Assembly (NCBI GenBank): GCA_026874595.1 | Contig: CM049318.1 | Location: 35,423,956 to 35,487,955 of the forward strand | DNA: 64,000 bases | Source: Sipunculus nudus | Lineage: Eukaryota; Annelida; Sipuncula; Golfingiida; Sipunculidae | Reading direction: 5' to 3' | Shown: one piece after another, positions 59,501-64,000 of the stretch | Layout: the number at the start of each line of letters is the position of its first letter | Position numbering within the stretch: the stretch's first letter is position 1 | Program-made: the position numbers and the translations under genes | The notes under the pieces: model-generated | Databases searched by the model: none | What the model saw: only the letters and a program-made list of their open reading frames with translations | Told to the model about the DNA's origin: nothing

Positions 59501-62500
59501 CTCCGGTACATGTACGATACCACAGAGAAAGAACGCGAGAAGCAGTCAATCGTTTCCGGCAACTCGTCCAAACAAACGTATCCCGCGTCTTCCACAGGGT
59601 ACCCTTTAATGCTGTAGTAAAGCTGGTCGCCGGCGTCTAAAATGTCGTCTAATGTGGAGGTTGTCCAAGTCTCCGGGTCCTCAATGCTGCACCGGATCAA
59701 AGCCACTGCGCAGTTGGGAACACACTGTTTTCCGACTGAGAACGAAAGAAAATGTTGGTGGTCCCCCTGGTGAAATGACCCCGTCACGCACTTCGTGATC
59801 ACCGGGTGTCCAGGTGGTATATACCACGCGTCTGTGTTTGATGCATCTTTTCCCGTTGTATCTTTCTGTGACGCGTGCCGGGGAGGTCCGCCTGAACTCG
59901 ATCGTGTTTCGTCCGGGCGGTCGCTGCGAGGCATATCTCTCTGTTTGTCAGATCCTCTGCCTTCGTTGGCGGTCTCCGTATCACATGGGCGGTCACCGCG
60001 TGACGCGACAGTCTTTCCTTGTGTATTGACAGGGACACGCCGTGCGTCGTTCACGCCTCCCTCGTCTTCCACCGTGCCGTCCGACTCATCCATGGTAGTT
60101 ACACTAATAGGCACGTTTCCCTCACATTCGCTACTCTCGTCCATATGCTGTTCCAACGTGTCATCAGACGCATCGCTGTCGTCCATGCTCTGCTCGAACG
60201 TGGCAGGCATATTCTGTATTCTTTCTGTAAGTGAAACAGAACTCGCGTCATCTTGTTCCTGTCCGTCCTGTGTTTCTTCTGTTTGCATAAACGGCGCACC
60301 TGTGACCGTGTGTGAATCTCTCACCCGCGGTGCTAGGAGGGAAACGTGGTCCGCGCTGGGGTTTGGGGTCTGCGGACGACAAAGAGTCATATCTACACTA
60401 TACATACCGCCTTTGTCCAGTTGGAAGTACTCCCGAGTTTTTATGTCTTCGAACGTATCACACAACATAACACGTGTCGGATAGTCTCCAGACGTGGAAG
60501 GGGCGCTATCGTCACCTTCCATTTCTCCACACTCTTCCGCGCTGGTTTCCCTCTGCTCACAGGCTGTTGTGTCCATCTGGTCCGACTCGCCCCTCGCGCC
60601 GCTCGTATTTTCTTCATGTGTTGTTTGTTCTGCGTTTTTTGCATGTCCGGCGGTGTCTGCCGCGGTCGGTCGTTCGCCTGCCTTTTCCGAGCCCGAGGGC
60701 GTCGTAACTGTGTCATCAGCGGGCCGGGATGATAACTGACATGGCCGATCGTTCTGCGCACTAGATGCTCTGCGCCGTTGTCCTAGCCGCTTTTTGCGTA
60801 TGCACTTCGGCTCGTCTGCCGACCCAGGGGGTTTCGAGTACGGGTGGTCAACGTGCGCAACGCGTAGCTGGCGCCTCGGTCTCCGCTTGGGAAAGTCAGG
60901 AACTGGTGTGGGGTGTATAACACGAGGTTGTAGTATTTTGGTACTGAGCCGTACCGAGTTGCGTTTAAGACGTCGCGCTGTCTTCCTCAGAGCTTCCTTT
61001 TGCTTGTCGGCGGTAGAATGCTGGTTTGATGGTTTCAAAACACTCTTGTGGCCCTTTCGCCCACGCGTTTCTTTTTTGCACGCACCCGTGTCTGGAGAGC
61101 CGTCTGCGATACGGCGAGCCGCCTCCGCACCACCTGTATGGGCAACAGGCGTGGCTGTTTCTCCTACCGTCCTTAAATGTTGATTTGCATCTTGTTCCGG
61201 TGCCTCATTCTCCCCTACATGTTGCGGATGTTCAGAAGGAATATCTGTGTCAGCAGTATCCCCTGGGACGGCAGAGACAGAAGGCGCGACGTGTTCAGCC
61301 CCTGCGTTTTCCCCCAGATCAGTGACAGAGGGCGCAGTGGGTACGTTATCGGGACAGATGTCTGAAGCGCTAAATATGTCACATTGGTTCATTGCCATCT
61401 GCAGGATGTCCTCTTGGCCCTGCCGCATGGGCGTTCCCTGTGCTGTATCGCTGTGAAATGGAGGGTCTTGGGTAACAGTTGTATCCGTGCTGTGTGCCTT
61501 CCCTTCTTGTATACTTTCTTGTTCGTCGGTTTCATGTTGTTCAATGTGATGTGATGTGCCCCCGCCATCGGCAGTTGCGGGGCAGGGAACAAACCCATTT
61601 ACTGTGTCACCTGTAACCTTTTTCTCTTCATGCCGCTCGTCATGCTCTAGGGCGGCGATAATGGTGGCGACGGCACTTACCGTTTCGTCCGTATCAGATT
61701 TACTCAGTTGTCCCTCTTCACCTCTGGCTTCTTGGCCGATGCTCGAACCTGTTACAGGCCGTTGCTGTGTGTTGACCCCGGTTGATGAAGACACGTTGGA
61801 CGTGTCTGAGGGGGTCTTTCTCACAGGGTCATCCTGCTGTTTGCGGTCGTCCTCCCCGTCAAATGAAGGAAGACTGAACGTGGTATCCTCTGTGAAAGGA
61901 TGTTGATAGTGTACAGACCCGGACGCGCCCTGGTCAGCAGGTTGTGTCTGAACGCCTTGGTCATTTGATTGTCCATCGCCAAACAGTTCAGATAAAATAT
62001 CGTTCAGATCTATACCACCTTCGCACTTTTCCGCACAGTACACGTTTTGATGTCCTATGTGATCAGCCGTTTCTGTGGGCAGTGTCAATTCCCGTGTGTC
62101 GTCGGCTGTGTCACCTGGCACACGATTGGGCTGCCCCGTTCCGCCCTGTTGGTAGACACCATCCGCTACCTGTTGTACCCCCGCTTCCGACTGCCGCAGT
62201 TCGATTTCTGCAGCAGCAATTGCGGCTTCTAGTTTGGCCCGTTCTGCTGTAGCTTGTGCGGCTTCTCGAATGGCGCGTTCTGTTTCAGCTTCTGCGGCTT
62301 GTAGTCTGGCGAGTTCTGTTGCGGCCAGTGACATTTCACCTGTCATCATATCGAAATCGGTTTCGTCTTGGTTTGATGACGAGGCTGGAATCTGAGCACC
62401 CAGCATTGTAAGCTGACCCAGCAATTGTTGGGCGGCATTATCGTCGTCTACGTTCCTATCGGTTTCGTCATTAATCTGTGACATGGCTGGTGGCGATACA

Positions 62501-63570
62501 GCACGGATACTTTTAATCGGTGACCAGGCTGGTTGTAGTTCAGCATGCATATTTTTTACTTCATTGAATAATACCTGGGGGTCGGGTTCGGGGCCTTTTT
62601 GGACAGCCTCCTGGGTCGTTGCGTCTCGTGTCTCAGGTGCGGGATCACTATGGGTTTGCGTTTCTGACGTAGTCGTGGTGTCCATTTGGGGTGCCTGTAC
62701 GGGTGTTTTGGGCTTAGTACACTTCTTTCTTTTCGATTTACTGCCTGAGACCGGTTGGTCGTCTGTCACACTGCCCGACTGTGGACGGCTTGGAGCGTTT
62801 GTTCTACTTGCTGTTGATGTCATCCGCCGTTTTCGTATTTCTGTTTTATCCGCTGTTTCCTCCGTACTCATCGCCTCTCCGCTTTCACCACCCGCCGTCA
62901 CATGTTCATCCGTACACATTTGATCTGCGCTCCCACCAGCGGCATTTGCACTGATTGAAGGCAGGTGCCGCCGGTGCTGTTCTTCCCGCAACGGCCCTGT
63001 TATCGGTCTTTCGTCCAATCCGCCGCTACGCTCTTGTCTGGTGCTGGCACTTGTCTGCATGCGGTGCATGATCCTCGCCCATTCTTTGTCAAGATCCTCG
63101 AGTAAAGAGGATGCCTCATCCGCGTACATATCTATGGCACGAGGAGGAGAACAGGACTGTGGTTGTACTTTTGCTTGTTCAGATGTCGGTATTAAAACGT
63201 CGTACCCTCCTTCGGTGTGTACGAGAGTTATTGAAGGTTTCCTGCTACGTGCTAATGATGTCAGAAGGCGGATGTCACCTGTCGTCCGCAGGACATTTAC
63301 ATGGCAATCGTACTTATGTGATACCGCCCGCACCGCGTCGTTTCCGGGTTCAACCCCTTCCTGCAGCTCGTTGTTACCTGTGTGATCCCTTACTACCTGA
63401 CGCAACCTCCCATGCTGGCCTTCGTGCATCCCGTTCATTAGTATGGCCACAGCCCGGAAAAAACTGTTTCCGTCTCTGATGACGTTCTTGCGCGTCCATC
63501 CCGTTTTTTGCAACTGCTCGTCCCATTCCGTCCTGCTCATCGGTGTCGGGTCGGCTGTTTGCCGTGCCAT
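47587..63570 (-). CDS. Giant large tegument protein with degenerate OTU and herpesvirus C76-type protease
   Basis: One 15,984-base frame, 5,327 aa. The ATG at 63570 is chosen (AAAAATGGC context, first ATG in frame). Residues about 20-130 have an OTU fold pattern, but the catalytic Cys is Ser36 in DGNSFFRA and the usual HYD is G122-Y-D. Residues 130-1150 are disordered, with Ala/Glu coiled coil at about 410-450. Residues about 1265-1450 match the herpesvirus tegument deubiquitinase (peptidase C76): Q1282-C1283 in GKQCVPNC, and D1407-S-H1409 in VFDSHSRD. Residues about 1600-2850 contain three diverged repeats of some 430 aa; about 2850-3950 is helical and coiled; 4000-4900 is globular with Cys/Trp; the last 400 are disordered. 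Herpesvirus large tegument proteins sit on capsids and guide transport and assembly. This one is well above the usual 2,000-3,500 aa. Confidence 0.85.
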   Translation of the reverse strand: MARQTADPTPMSRTEWDEQLQKTGWTRKNVIRDGNSFFRAVAILMNGMHEGQHGRLRQVVRDHTGNNELQEGVEPGNDAVRAVSHKYDCHVNVLRTTGDIRLLTSLARSRKPSITLVHTEGGYDVLIPTSEQAKVQPQSCSPPRAIDMYADEASSLLEDLDKEWARIMHRMQTSASTRQERSGGLDERPITGPLREEQHRRHLPSISANAAGGSADQMCTDEHVTAGGESGEAMSTEETADKTEIRKRRMTSTASRTNAPSRPQSGSVTDDQPVSGSKSKRKKCTKPKTPVQAPQMDTTTTSETQTHSDPAPETRDATTQEAVQKGPEPDPQVLFNEVKNMHAELQPAWSPIKSIRAVSPPAMSQINDETDRNVDDDNAAQQLLGQLTMLGAQIPASSSNQDETDFDMMTGEMSLAATELARLQAAEAETERAIREAAQATAERAKLEAAIAAAEIELRQSEAGVQQVADGVYQQGGTGQPNRVPGDTADDTRELTLPTETADHIGHQNVYCAEKCEGGIDLNDILSELFGDGQSNDQGVQTQPADQGASGSVHYQHPFTEDTTFSLPSFDGEDDRKQQDDPVRKTPSDTSNVSSSTGVNTQQRPVTGSSIGQEARGEEGQLSKSDTDETVSAVATIIAALEHDERHEEKKVTGDTVNGFVPCPATADGGGTSHHIEQHETDEQESIQEGKAHSTDTTVTQDPPFHSDTAQGTPMRQGQEDILQMAMNQCDIFSASDICPDNVPTAPSVTDLGENAGAEHVAPSVSAVPGDTADTDIPSEHPQHVGENEAPEQDANQHLRTVGETATPVAHTGGAEAARRIADGSPDTGACKKETRGRKGHKSVLKPSNQHSTADKQKEALRKTARRLKRNSVRLSTKILQPRVIHPTPVPDFPKRRPRRQLRVAHVDHPYSKPPGSADEPKCIRKKRLGQRRRASSAQNDRPCQLSSRPADDTVTTPSGSEKAGERPTAADTAGHAKNAEQTTHEENTSGARGESDQMDTTACEQRETSAEECGEMEGDDSAPSTSGDYPTRVMLCDTFEDIKTREYFQLDKGGMYSVDMTLCRPQTPNPSADHVSLLAPRVRDSHTVTGAPFMQTEETQDGQEQDDASSVSLTERIQNMPATFEQSMDDSDASDDTLEQHMDESSECEGNVPISVTTMDESDGTVEDEGGVNDARRVPVNTQGKTVASRGDRPCDTETANEGRGSDKQRDMPRSDRPDETRSSSGGPPRHASQKDTTGKDASNTDAWYIPPGHPVITKCVTGSFHQGDHQHFLSFSVGKQCVPNCAVALIRCSIEDPETWTTSTLDDILDAGDQLYYSIKGYPVEDAGYVCLDELPETIDCFSRSFSVVSYMYRSDLINRNDFRNTYRTLRMALCDDKGYLSSILILQDCAIAVMQKGSKYYVFDSHSRDMRGKVTPTGTSVLLGFDILAEAIKHITNLAYTLKVNGYESRLYSITENRVDAPVREQTDPVAPVHSTPRADTPVDTQQSDRVDETREEDVASACNTGADEKMEEQDVAASEQHSGQSGAEEMEDVQGDITREETTEEDVATRPAQEQPDDGAGQPNPASACNTGAEADMEEQDVAAYEQHSGPSETEEMEDVQGDITRDEQTPPRSGEGDPGVDDLNTSTRKKLHIKSQPGKASNNRGRPSKGVTHGKMDEHAASLVKRYEEAVKVYNERRDTLAHFCAICTSKVVGNIEEVEEMKQKLTMLKTKALRARTNIPSLQGVDIPLIVKKKVERKHKINIMPNTAKATKALDKAETEAAKREKKENDQTIADMRAGLLNELRDPSVTYDDVKRNESKYQHVLPITPAEEKDAKSTVEAWMTNMADYIEYALIHIEKKAEESPSMLAEPPRGVPGIFWLHKETDTQVATGRALLEMYRVLRASAVDHNKTLIDMVDQLKAWLENASLQCVHDKIRACLETWYELDASVLDERVDAMLGQIMPQLRLMRLRIRSGTSGDDEKSLRRMKIKITCMQDDLRELLRSVYESAAQYRATSKKNGQWHNTLTETEKKLQRELKQIEQDIAAVSARVVSLPQLRKSHRRRMNVPLTPLTETEPIEGPPSAPETASVRENPSDEVNNDRHENDPLTRDEARRILTEKNTPMQVRIATIAQRCPEVKKWNTRVSKAKDDYASHKRHLEEIIKRCMGTECSSCTEAASFIQTIDELEGDGQSLRRTTKNVLMKDHGIPAEIWDELRVIAEVYAIPDLPDTEKVRTKLRAQLEKLSKQEKDAERKQLLQLVKSGQLEYARARNVVQSLLPLQKDDVSFRKQAVEVWVNNVVKDVEIALSDYEQSCPPGCDAPPEKLPCYICLLEKPDSTGAELQELLGVCKDVYNASHNDSREDKLNRLIAWARQPGTKPILKGLRCCFKNVWNAESEELEKQINEHVSRVDEMFRNVDASYTSDECNRKNVTLLEEHIEKVSQVKKSLSWCEDKAAAWLQKLGGNQDQPFDVKGCRSDGLKKILQLLNAKNDKANALIGKLQGWKTAEHVQAQTASSPGQSSTVRGTGDDELIARTHAAQTAAAETAAAETAWLKEVLVATEQYNTSTEKTRAWIQACKTFQFENTRDIDMYKKELDQQVGVLDIHNSTLDKLRRGNCVVDGTLVASKDTTFWGNKEKEQIRFKKTEPITRTQIEEAKRVMQTKRKELEAKEKRQRREEIVRDLTASGTLTDVTSNLAQYMDTIYPLTKEEVTDLCLHCSHWTDRLTEDVERLAHAYTSGLDDGASQDAPRCIADEVPAVFGLLEHMCSDNSDKKQQYQRKRKEAETLLEIYQNLRAEQCARDTDNASRIQFLTERAWRETTPKRTSNVLLHCIIQVFNEWTDQTVRDCTETVRGSASAIQASSEDIESFSKDGMHHLITTWDQTGLDQANNQLRDSQKRLNDTLNALTAAKAAAGTHWNKGDGGFAKKLHTADKSINAAIHQIQLLNVRAEHLRQKNDMDNKHTGSEHGEPADHVTEAYNKLLTTGLSEKANLPDTILQHVNRCGPTDEVTRMLDSLFRHLARVLECPTRLQDQVRFGTQLGVKQLGTSDIPLAKRLYRLVDIVAARTGTRTTYRQELEAGHVVISGIENAGNAISHMTTDRLKQSVENLFPQTPAWTYVTANLDRLHNMMETHDMEHTKRSCMADMFETKLKYVETAAQEATTNVDNSFQSVSYALYSLRHIQNELNMLKQEIAKEPDSVNKQERVGKAEKMLKQRYISHLRKQLEGVIKDILKDAIQEMQDILVNYHLTDEHVHYQCIAHRTCNVRELLNRCYQLLQENAHWGGTDGMFTTGGTGNNVMTLLKQLKPDDVKWFDGLVGLLNKSVDATLGSTKNLAQSIRRWAFEQGEKILRSEIPADSRLDPTEDVPDLREWLDKAARMGERVQSSLSTVSWILQSQEYQYVYDLVAGTLTAFQTLALQITGSSYQTALKYADNFKQSVHAIVDRIRNDISSGHQLIVAESALFQGQPCDDVTVAGKGISVNLHNIIRHTGELQDILQDAITIIYSFRYAHTWLIQTVYPSWNRTQSAIQDSLQRLQNEVSTYIPQYILDAWIKQLDDKSSQLFLDWLQAKIHTETQVSTHLHTCYGTRNFMHESANTQQQIIQLTKRAVDKEHDRRTTLIENNVSACKEFLQRKVNEQNRNPDTDGLRNGIKTLIDKCIRTVERHCEHGKLIIQCILTSCKWYEHICNRYMDDTRALMGKKYTEEMSHSQTGNMRSVPDIMSCVVEQLVADIEEDVTQRMLILADKLHLDLISLHTDQMTYHANALSVHHTLGCLASLMVFSLFDMQQQQLHDYTHVEGRLTECRRSVQQAVQMSVAIMEYTEQNLRNLLQHDSIPFGTVGSYKADVQNKREELSRMMMEAEDAFSRLQHTWPSTTEIRINITENVSLQVLNEVYNTCKTRIDAYQAFLELIQRATHLDTPDERRECEESWWCDGMVVRERLMTAFVRHVSHDDTDDKENLKRVRVWLDNIPKVYKCTLSQKDVRQLHQEKTHNIYKKSQKENNWGSCVEYDSRAECDLLFKQVISYQSGTGIMLHPFPDALRQLCSAWLARVNCQMDQQARMLTVLKKNNITVGYETWNSTRVIMDVCVSGYTYPSDPGGWLPEECLNHMVHVVLRTQPSPLQERVLVQAHLSLHVCMQEVTHGNVDNPRSHYSFAHIDDVYATKPPGVPLVAVVANSTSLGFTRLMRKPEPNTCSSLYENIGPVSAWMHIREQSDGHNELDAAADHMSVVRPLLSEDTVMFLNDPSTFQTQCTIFQQFFKARGEHDIALSTREGARYEGNWLFTCTNENDCYTVPQCDMDTIFCCTTGLAQAAGRQDNSSEHITVEAALPFSREPLDRITTKQTVSVTDLIPNDGTSNRSGLYKVARHVFRVLECVYPFITRQTLEALKAEHGRQTGVETRSDGVKGWWISSQKAQETWHCLWVYGIRFCLAMKKVNSARAINGEQDVGPWGELPTFFNVCGRPVYNLKDKDLFQWVRMTDSIISDTGRTSHLFWLATCTAAVFAFCGSNVHWGLKALLGKTGLHHYVLSKDIPTRWSTNNQPRWDDRLCLRVAETLRGFMAYAVTAGRMIDSEVLETLWAQHGHGVGSVWDHILEEYTHLPTRCGNENNGFQFEEREVAMHEAADMQRSVLQHVYGLDKPEEYVQDGSNVRAYDVSWPCSGMKSKAQGWCRFDVILFSLVTGIPLATCYDTVAGSKIPFHREWTNSTYNPNVDRIIDPASAYPAPLTADTCPTDILRYFFSFDQSALPLFAALPRSSASSSTHVPVNKYLDGLRGSTFIPIISVQILTDGLNTDGGERFLPTGYAVANEHNEKVNQLSFTYGERICGPVEVERGWFRRVYRVRTTKASDDAGLIPWCDRGHLECVSSDQHPEFPLQMYTNEEVARPNDNETQFRVDELSETELQNLNVQQHHMTQGHTGSEDDGVSLFHEIQQTEELLNSNSRDISPLTVSQTASDISCAYVRSKSDDDVQEHLPHRKQHRSYELCDDVTIHGKMGSGPYAQQRAGISREITESFANMSIGDIRTLSGTAETQNVSSDTYETGDRQRLKSHSQPNRPLIHKSKHPNTRRREKGLRLKDTQSHDNIIPNRTNIPAKPTIHVSMLTDPVQTALQHISPYTKVSTESKVIAPQYGAPKTKVPTETGVTEPQYRAPYANVSTKSDVTQSQESDTLLGISIHTTDARDTSYVKDATGAREDHRKNVKNEDTRRQGVQFVYEDQPSRSYQREGQPSTLFGSREMTATPRSPRSSREFVPVDIPVDRHVEHRNMHVPTPGVHKHQTQTKGPIHDSELFTVLCNTLNTIRQTQPLAILPPRKGRNLNDEYDLIRLYMSDE
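48091..48252 (-). repeat. Three 54-base coding repeats
   Basis: Units begin at 48091, 48145 and 48199. They encode 18-residue repeats near the C-terminus of the tegument protein, with pattern AP-x-x-x-V-(S/P)-T-(E/K)-x-x-V-x-x-x-Q (for example APKTKVPTETGVTEPQYR). Copies are diverged. Confidence 0.7.
58740..59065 (-). repeat. Two 125-base coding repeats, period 201 bases
   Basis: Copies at about 58740-58864 and 58941-59065 are highly similar. The period is a multiple of three, so the frame is kept. They encode an acidic segment (MEEQDVAA.EQHSG...EEMEDVQGDITR) just after the C76-like protease domain. Confidence 0.8.
62222..62329 (-). repeat. Three 36-base coding repeats
   Basis: Units begin at 62222, 62258 and 62294. 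They encode 12-residue Ala/Glu/Arg-rich units (for example AAEAETERAIRE) that would form a helical coiled coil in the N-terminal region of the tegument protein. Confidence 0.8.
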
Positions 63571-63624
63571 TTTTATTATTGGAACTGTCTGACCTCTACA
63601 ATGTCCGTTTTGCACTGACGTTTG
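63571..63624. promoter_or_regulatory. 54-base divergent gap
   Basis: Space between the starts of the tegument gene (63570, minus) and a plus-strand gene (63625). It contains CCAATAATAAAAA read on the minus strand. Core promoters probably extend into both genes. Confidence 0.3.
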
Positions 63625-64000
63625 ATGACGCCCTTTTCCCGTCACAGCAAGGGACGACGTGAGGGACAAAGTTCACCATTGCGGATCCCAAATAAGTTGC
63701 CCTCCGTGACCCATCAACACGTGATGGAACAGGCTTTCAAGTTCGATCAAATGAGCAGGGACCGCTTCATGCGGACACAGAATCGCCGGCTGGAGACAAG
63801 CCTGCCGGAACACATCCGCCGCAAAGCCATAGCCGTGTTGCCGAGGGTTCCAGAGACTTACCTCCATGGGGTGTTCGTAGGCGACCATGACGTCAGAAAG
63901 TACAAAGGGGAGTACACGGACATAGTGAGGTTAAAGACGCAACCCGTCCGGGAAAGTTTGGGCAGGGCGGGGGCAGAATTGCCCATAAATGTCGACCTCA
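63625..64000 (+). CDS. N-terminal part of an unknown protein, cut by the window edge
   Basis: From the ATG at 63625 the frame stays open to the last base (125 codons seen); an in-frame stop lies just upstream, at 63616. A later ATG at 63724 is another possible start. The first 30 residues are basic and polar; after that the sequence looks like folded protein (RRKAIAVLPRVPETYLHGVF). No domain is recognisable from this fragment. It diverges from the tegument gene. Confidence 0.55.
   Translation, partial: MTPFSRHSKGRREGQSSPLRIPNKLPSVTHQHVMEQAFKFDQMSRDRFMRTQNRRLETSLPEHIRRKAIAVLPRVPETYLHGVFVGDHDVRKYKGEYTDIVRLKTQPVRESLGRAGAELPINVDL

Noticed and set aside
63571-63669. Extended N-terminus of the tegument protein from a TTG
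   Set aside because: A eukaryotic virus should use ATG; the ATG at 63570 has a good context.
1-64000. CRISPR arrays, tRNA or rRNA genes, bacterial ribosome binding sites
   Set aside because: No regularly spaced identical repeats, cloverleaf-like genes or ribosomal sequence seen; gene signals are eukaryotic-viral.
1-64000. Genome-terminal repeats or a replication origin with large inverted repeats
   Set aside because: No long direct or inverted repeat was found by eye; only short tandem repeats were seen. A dot plot would be needed to exclude them.

Overview
The window looks like part of the genome of a large, divergent herpesvirus (order Herpesvirales), probably infecting an aquatic or invertebrate animal. 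It is packed with intron-less ORFs on both strands. TATA-like boxes lie between divergent genes, and AATAAA/ATTAAA signals sit at convergent gene ends. I recognise several herpesvirus core functions: a family B DNA polymerase, a UL52-type primase, UL32-like and UL31-like proteins side by side, a UL13/UL12-like kinase plus nuclease, a probable major capsid protein, and a giant tegument protein carrying a herpesvirus-type cysteine protease. Core motifs are strongly eroded and about half of the genes have no recognisable relative, so I do not assign a family. Reading frames are intact over tens of kilobases, which argues for a virus or a very recent insertion rather than an old decayed copy.

Layout. 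1-3.3 kb: the end of an unknown gene and a captured FLYWCH/MULE transposase-like gene on the minus strand. 3.3-10 kb: a minus-strand run with an unknown protein, a RING-finger protein, two uncertain ORFs, a tandem OB-fold-like protein and an unknown protein, probably sharing one 3' end. 10-18.6 kb: an 879-aa unknown (+), a 760-aa two-domain protein (-), a 532-aa protein with a duplicated domain (+) and a 319-aa unknown (-). 18.7-27.6 kb: DNA polymerase (-), a small + gene with an overlapping mini-ORF, and the probable major capsid protein (-). 27.8-31.7 kb: a plus-strand accessory block with two multi-span membrane proteins flanking a Bcl-2-like protein, then a basic/acidic protein. 32-34.7 kb: a kinase-nuclease fusion (-). 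34.8-43.2 kb: a coiled-coil protein (-) facing a plus-strand row of an unknown gene, primase, UL32-like and UL31-like. 43.5-47.5 kb: a small charged protein (-), a 719-aa possible structural protein (+) and a stand-alone P-loop NTPase (+). 47.6-63.6 kb: one 16-kb gene for the large tegument protein. 63.6 kb to the edge: the start of an unknown divergent gene.

How the genes fit together. The polymerase, primase, OB-fold protein, NTPase and nuclease would serve DNA replication and recombination. UL32-like and UL31-like proteins would serve packaging and nuclear egress. The MCP candidate and tegument protein would build the particle. The Bcl-2-like protein, RING protein, tegument protease and PPxY membrane protein are likely host-interaction factors.

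Limits. Functional calls come from motifs read by eye; no database search was possible. Starts are given at ATG codons only; several frames stay open upstream of them.
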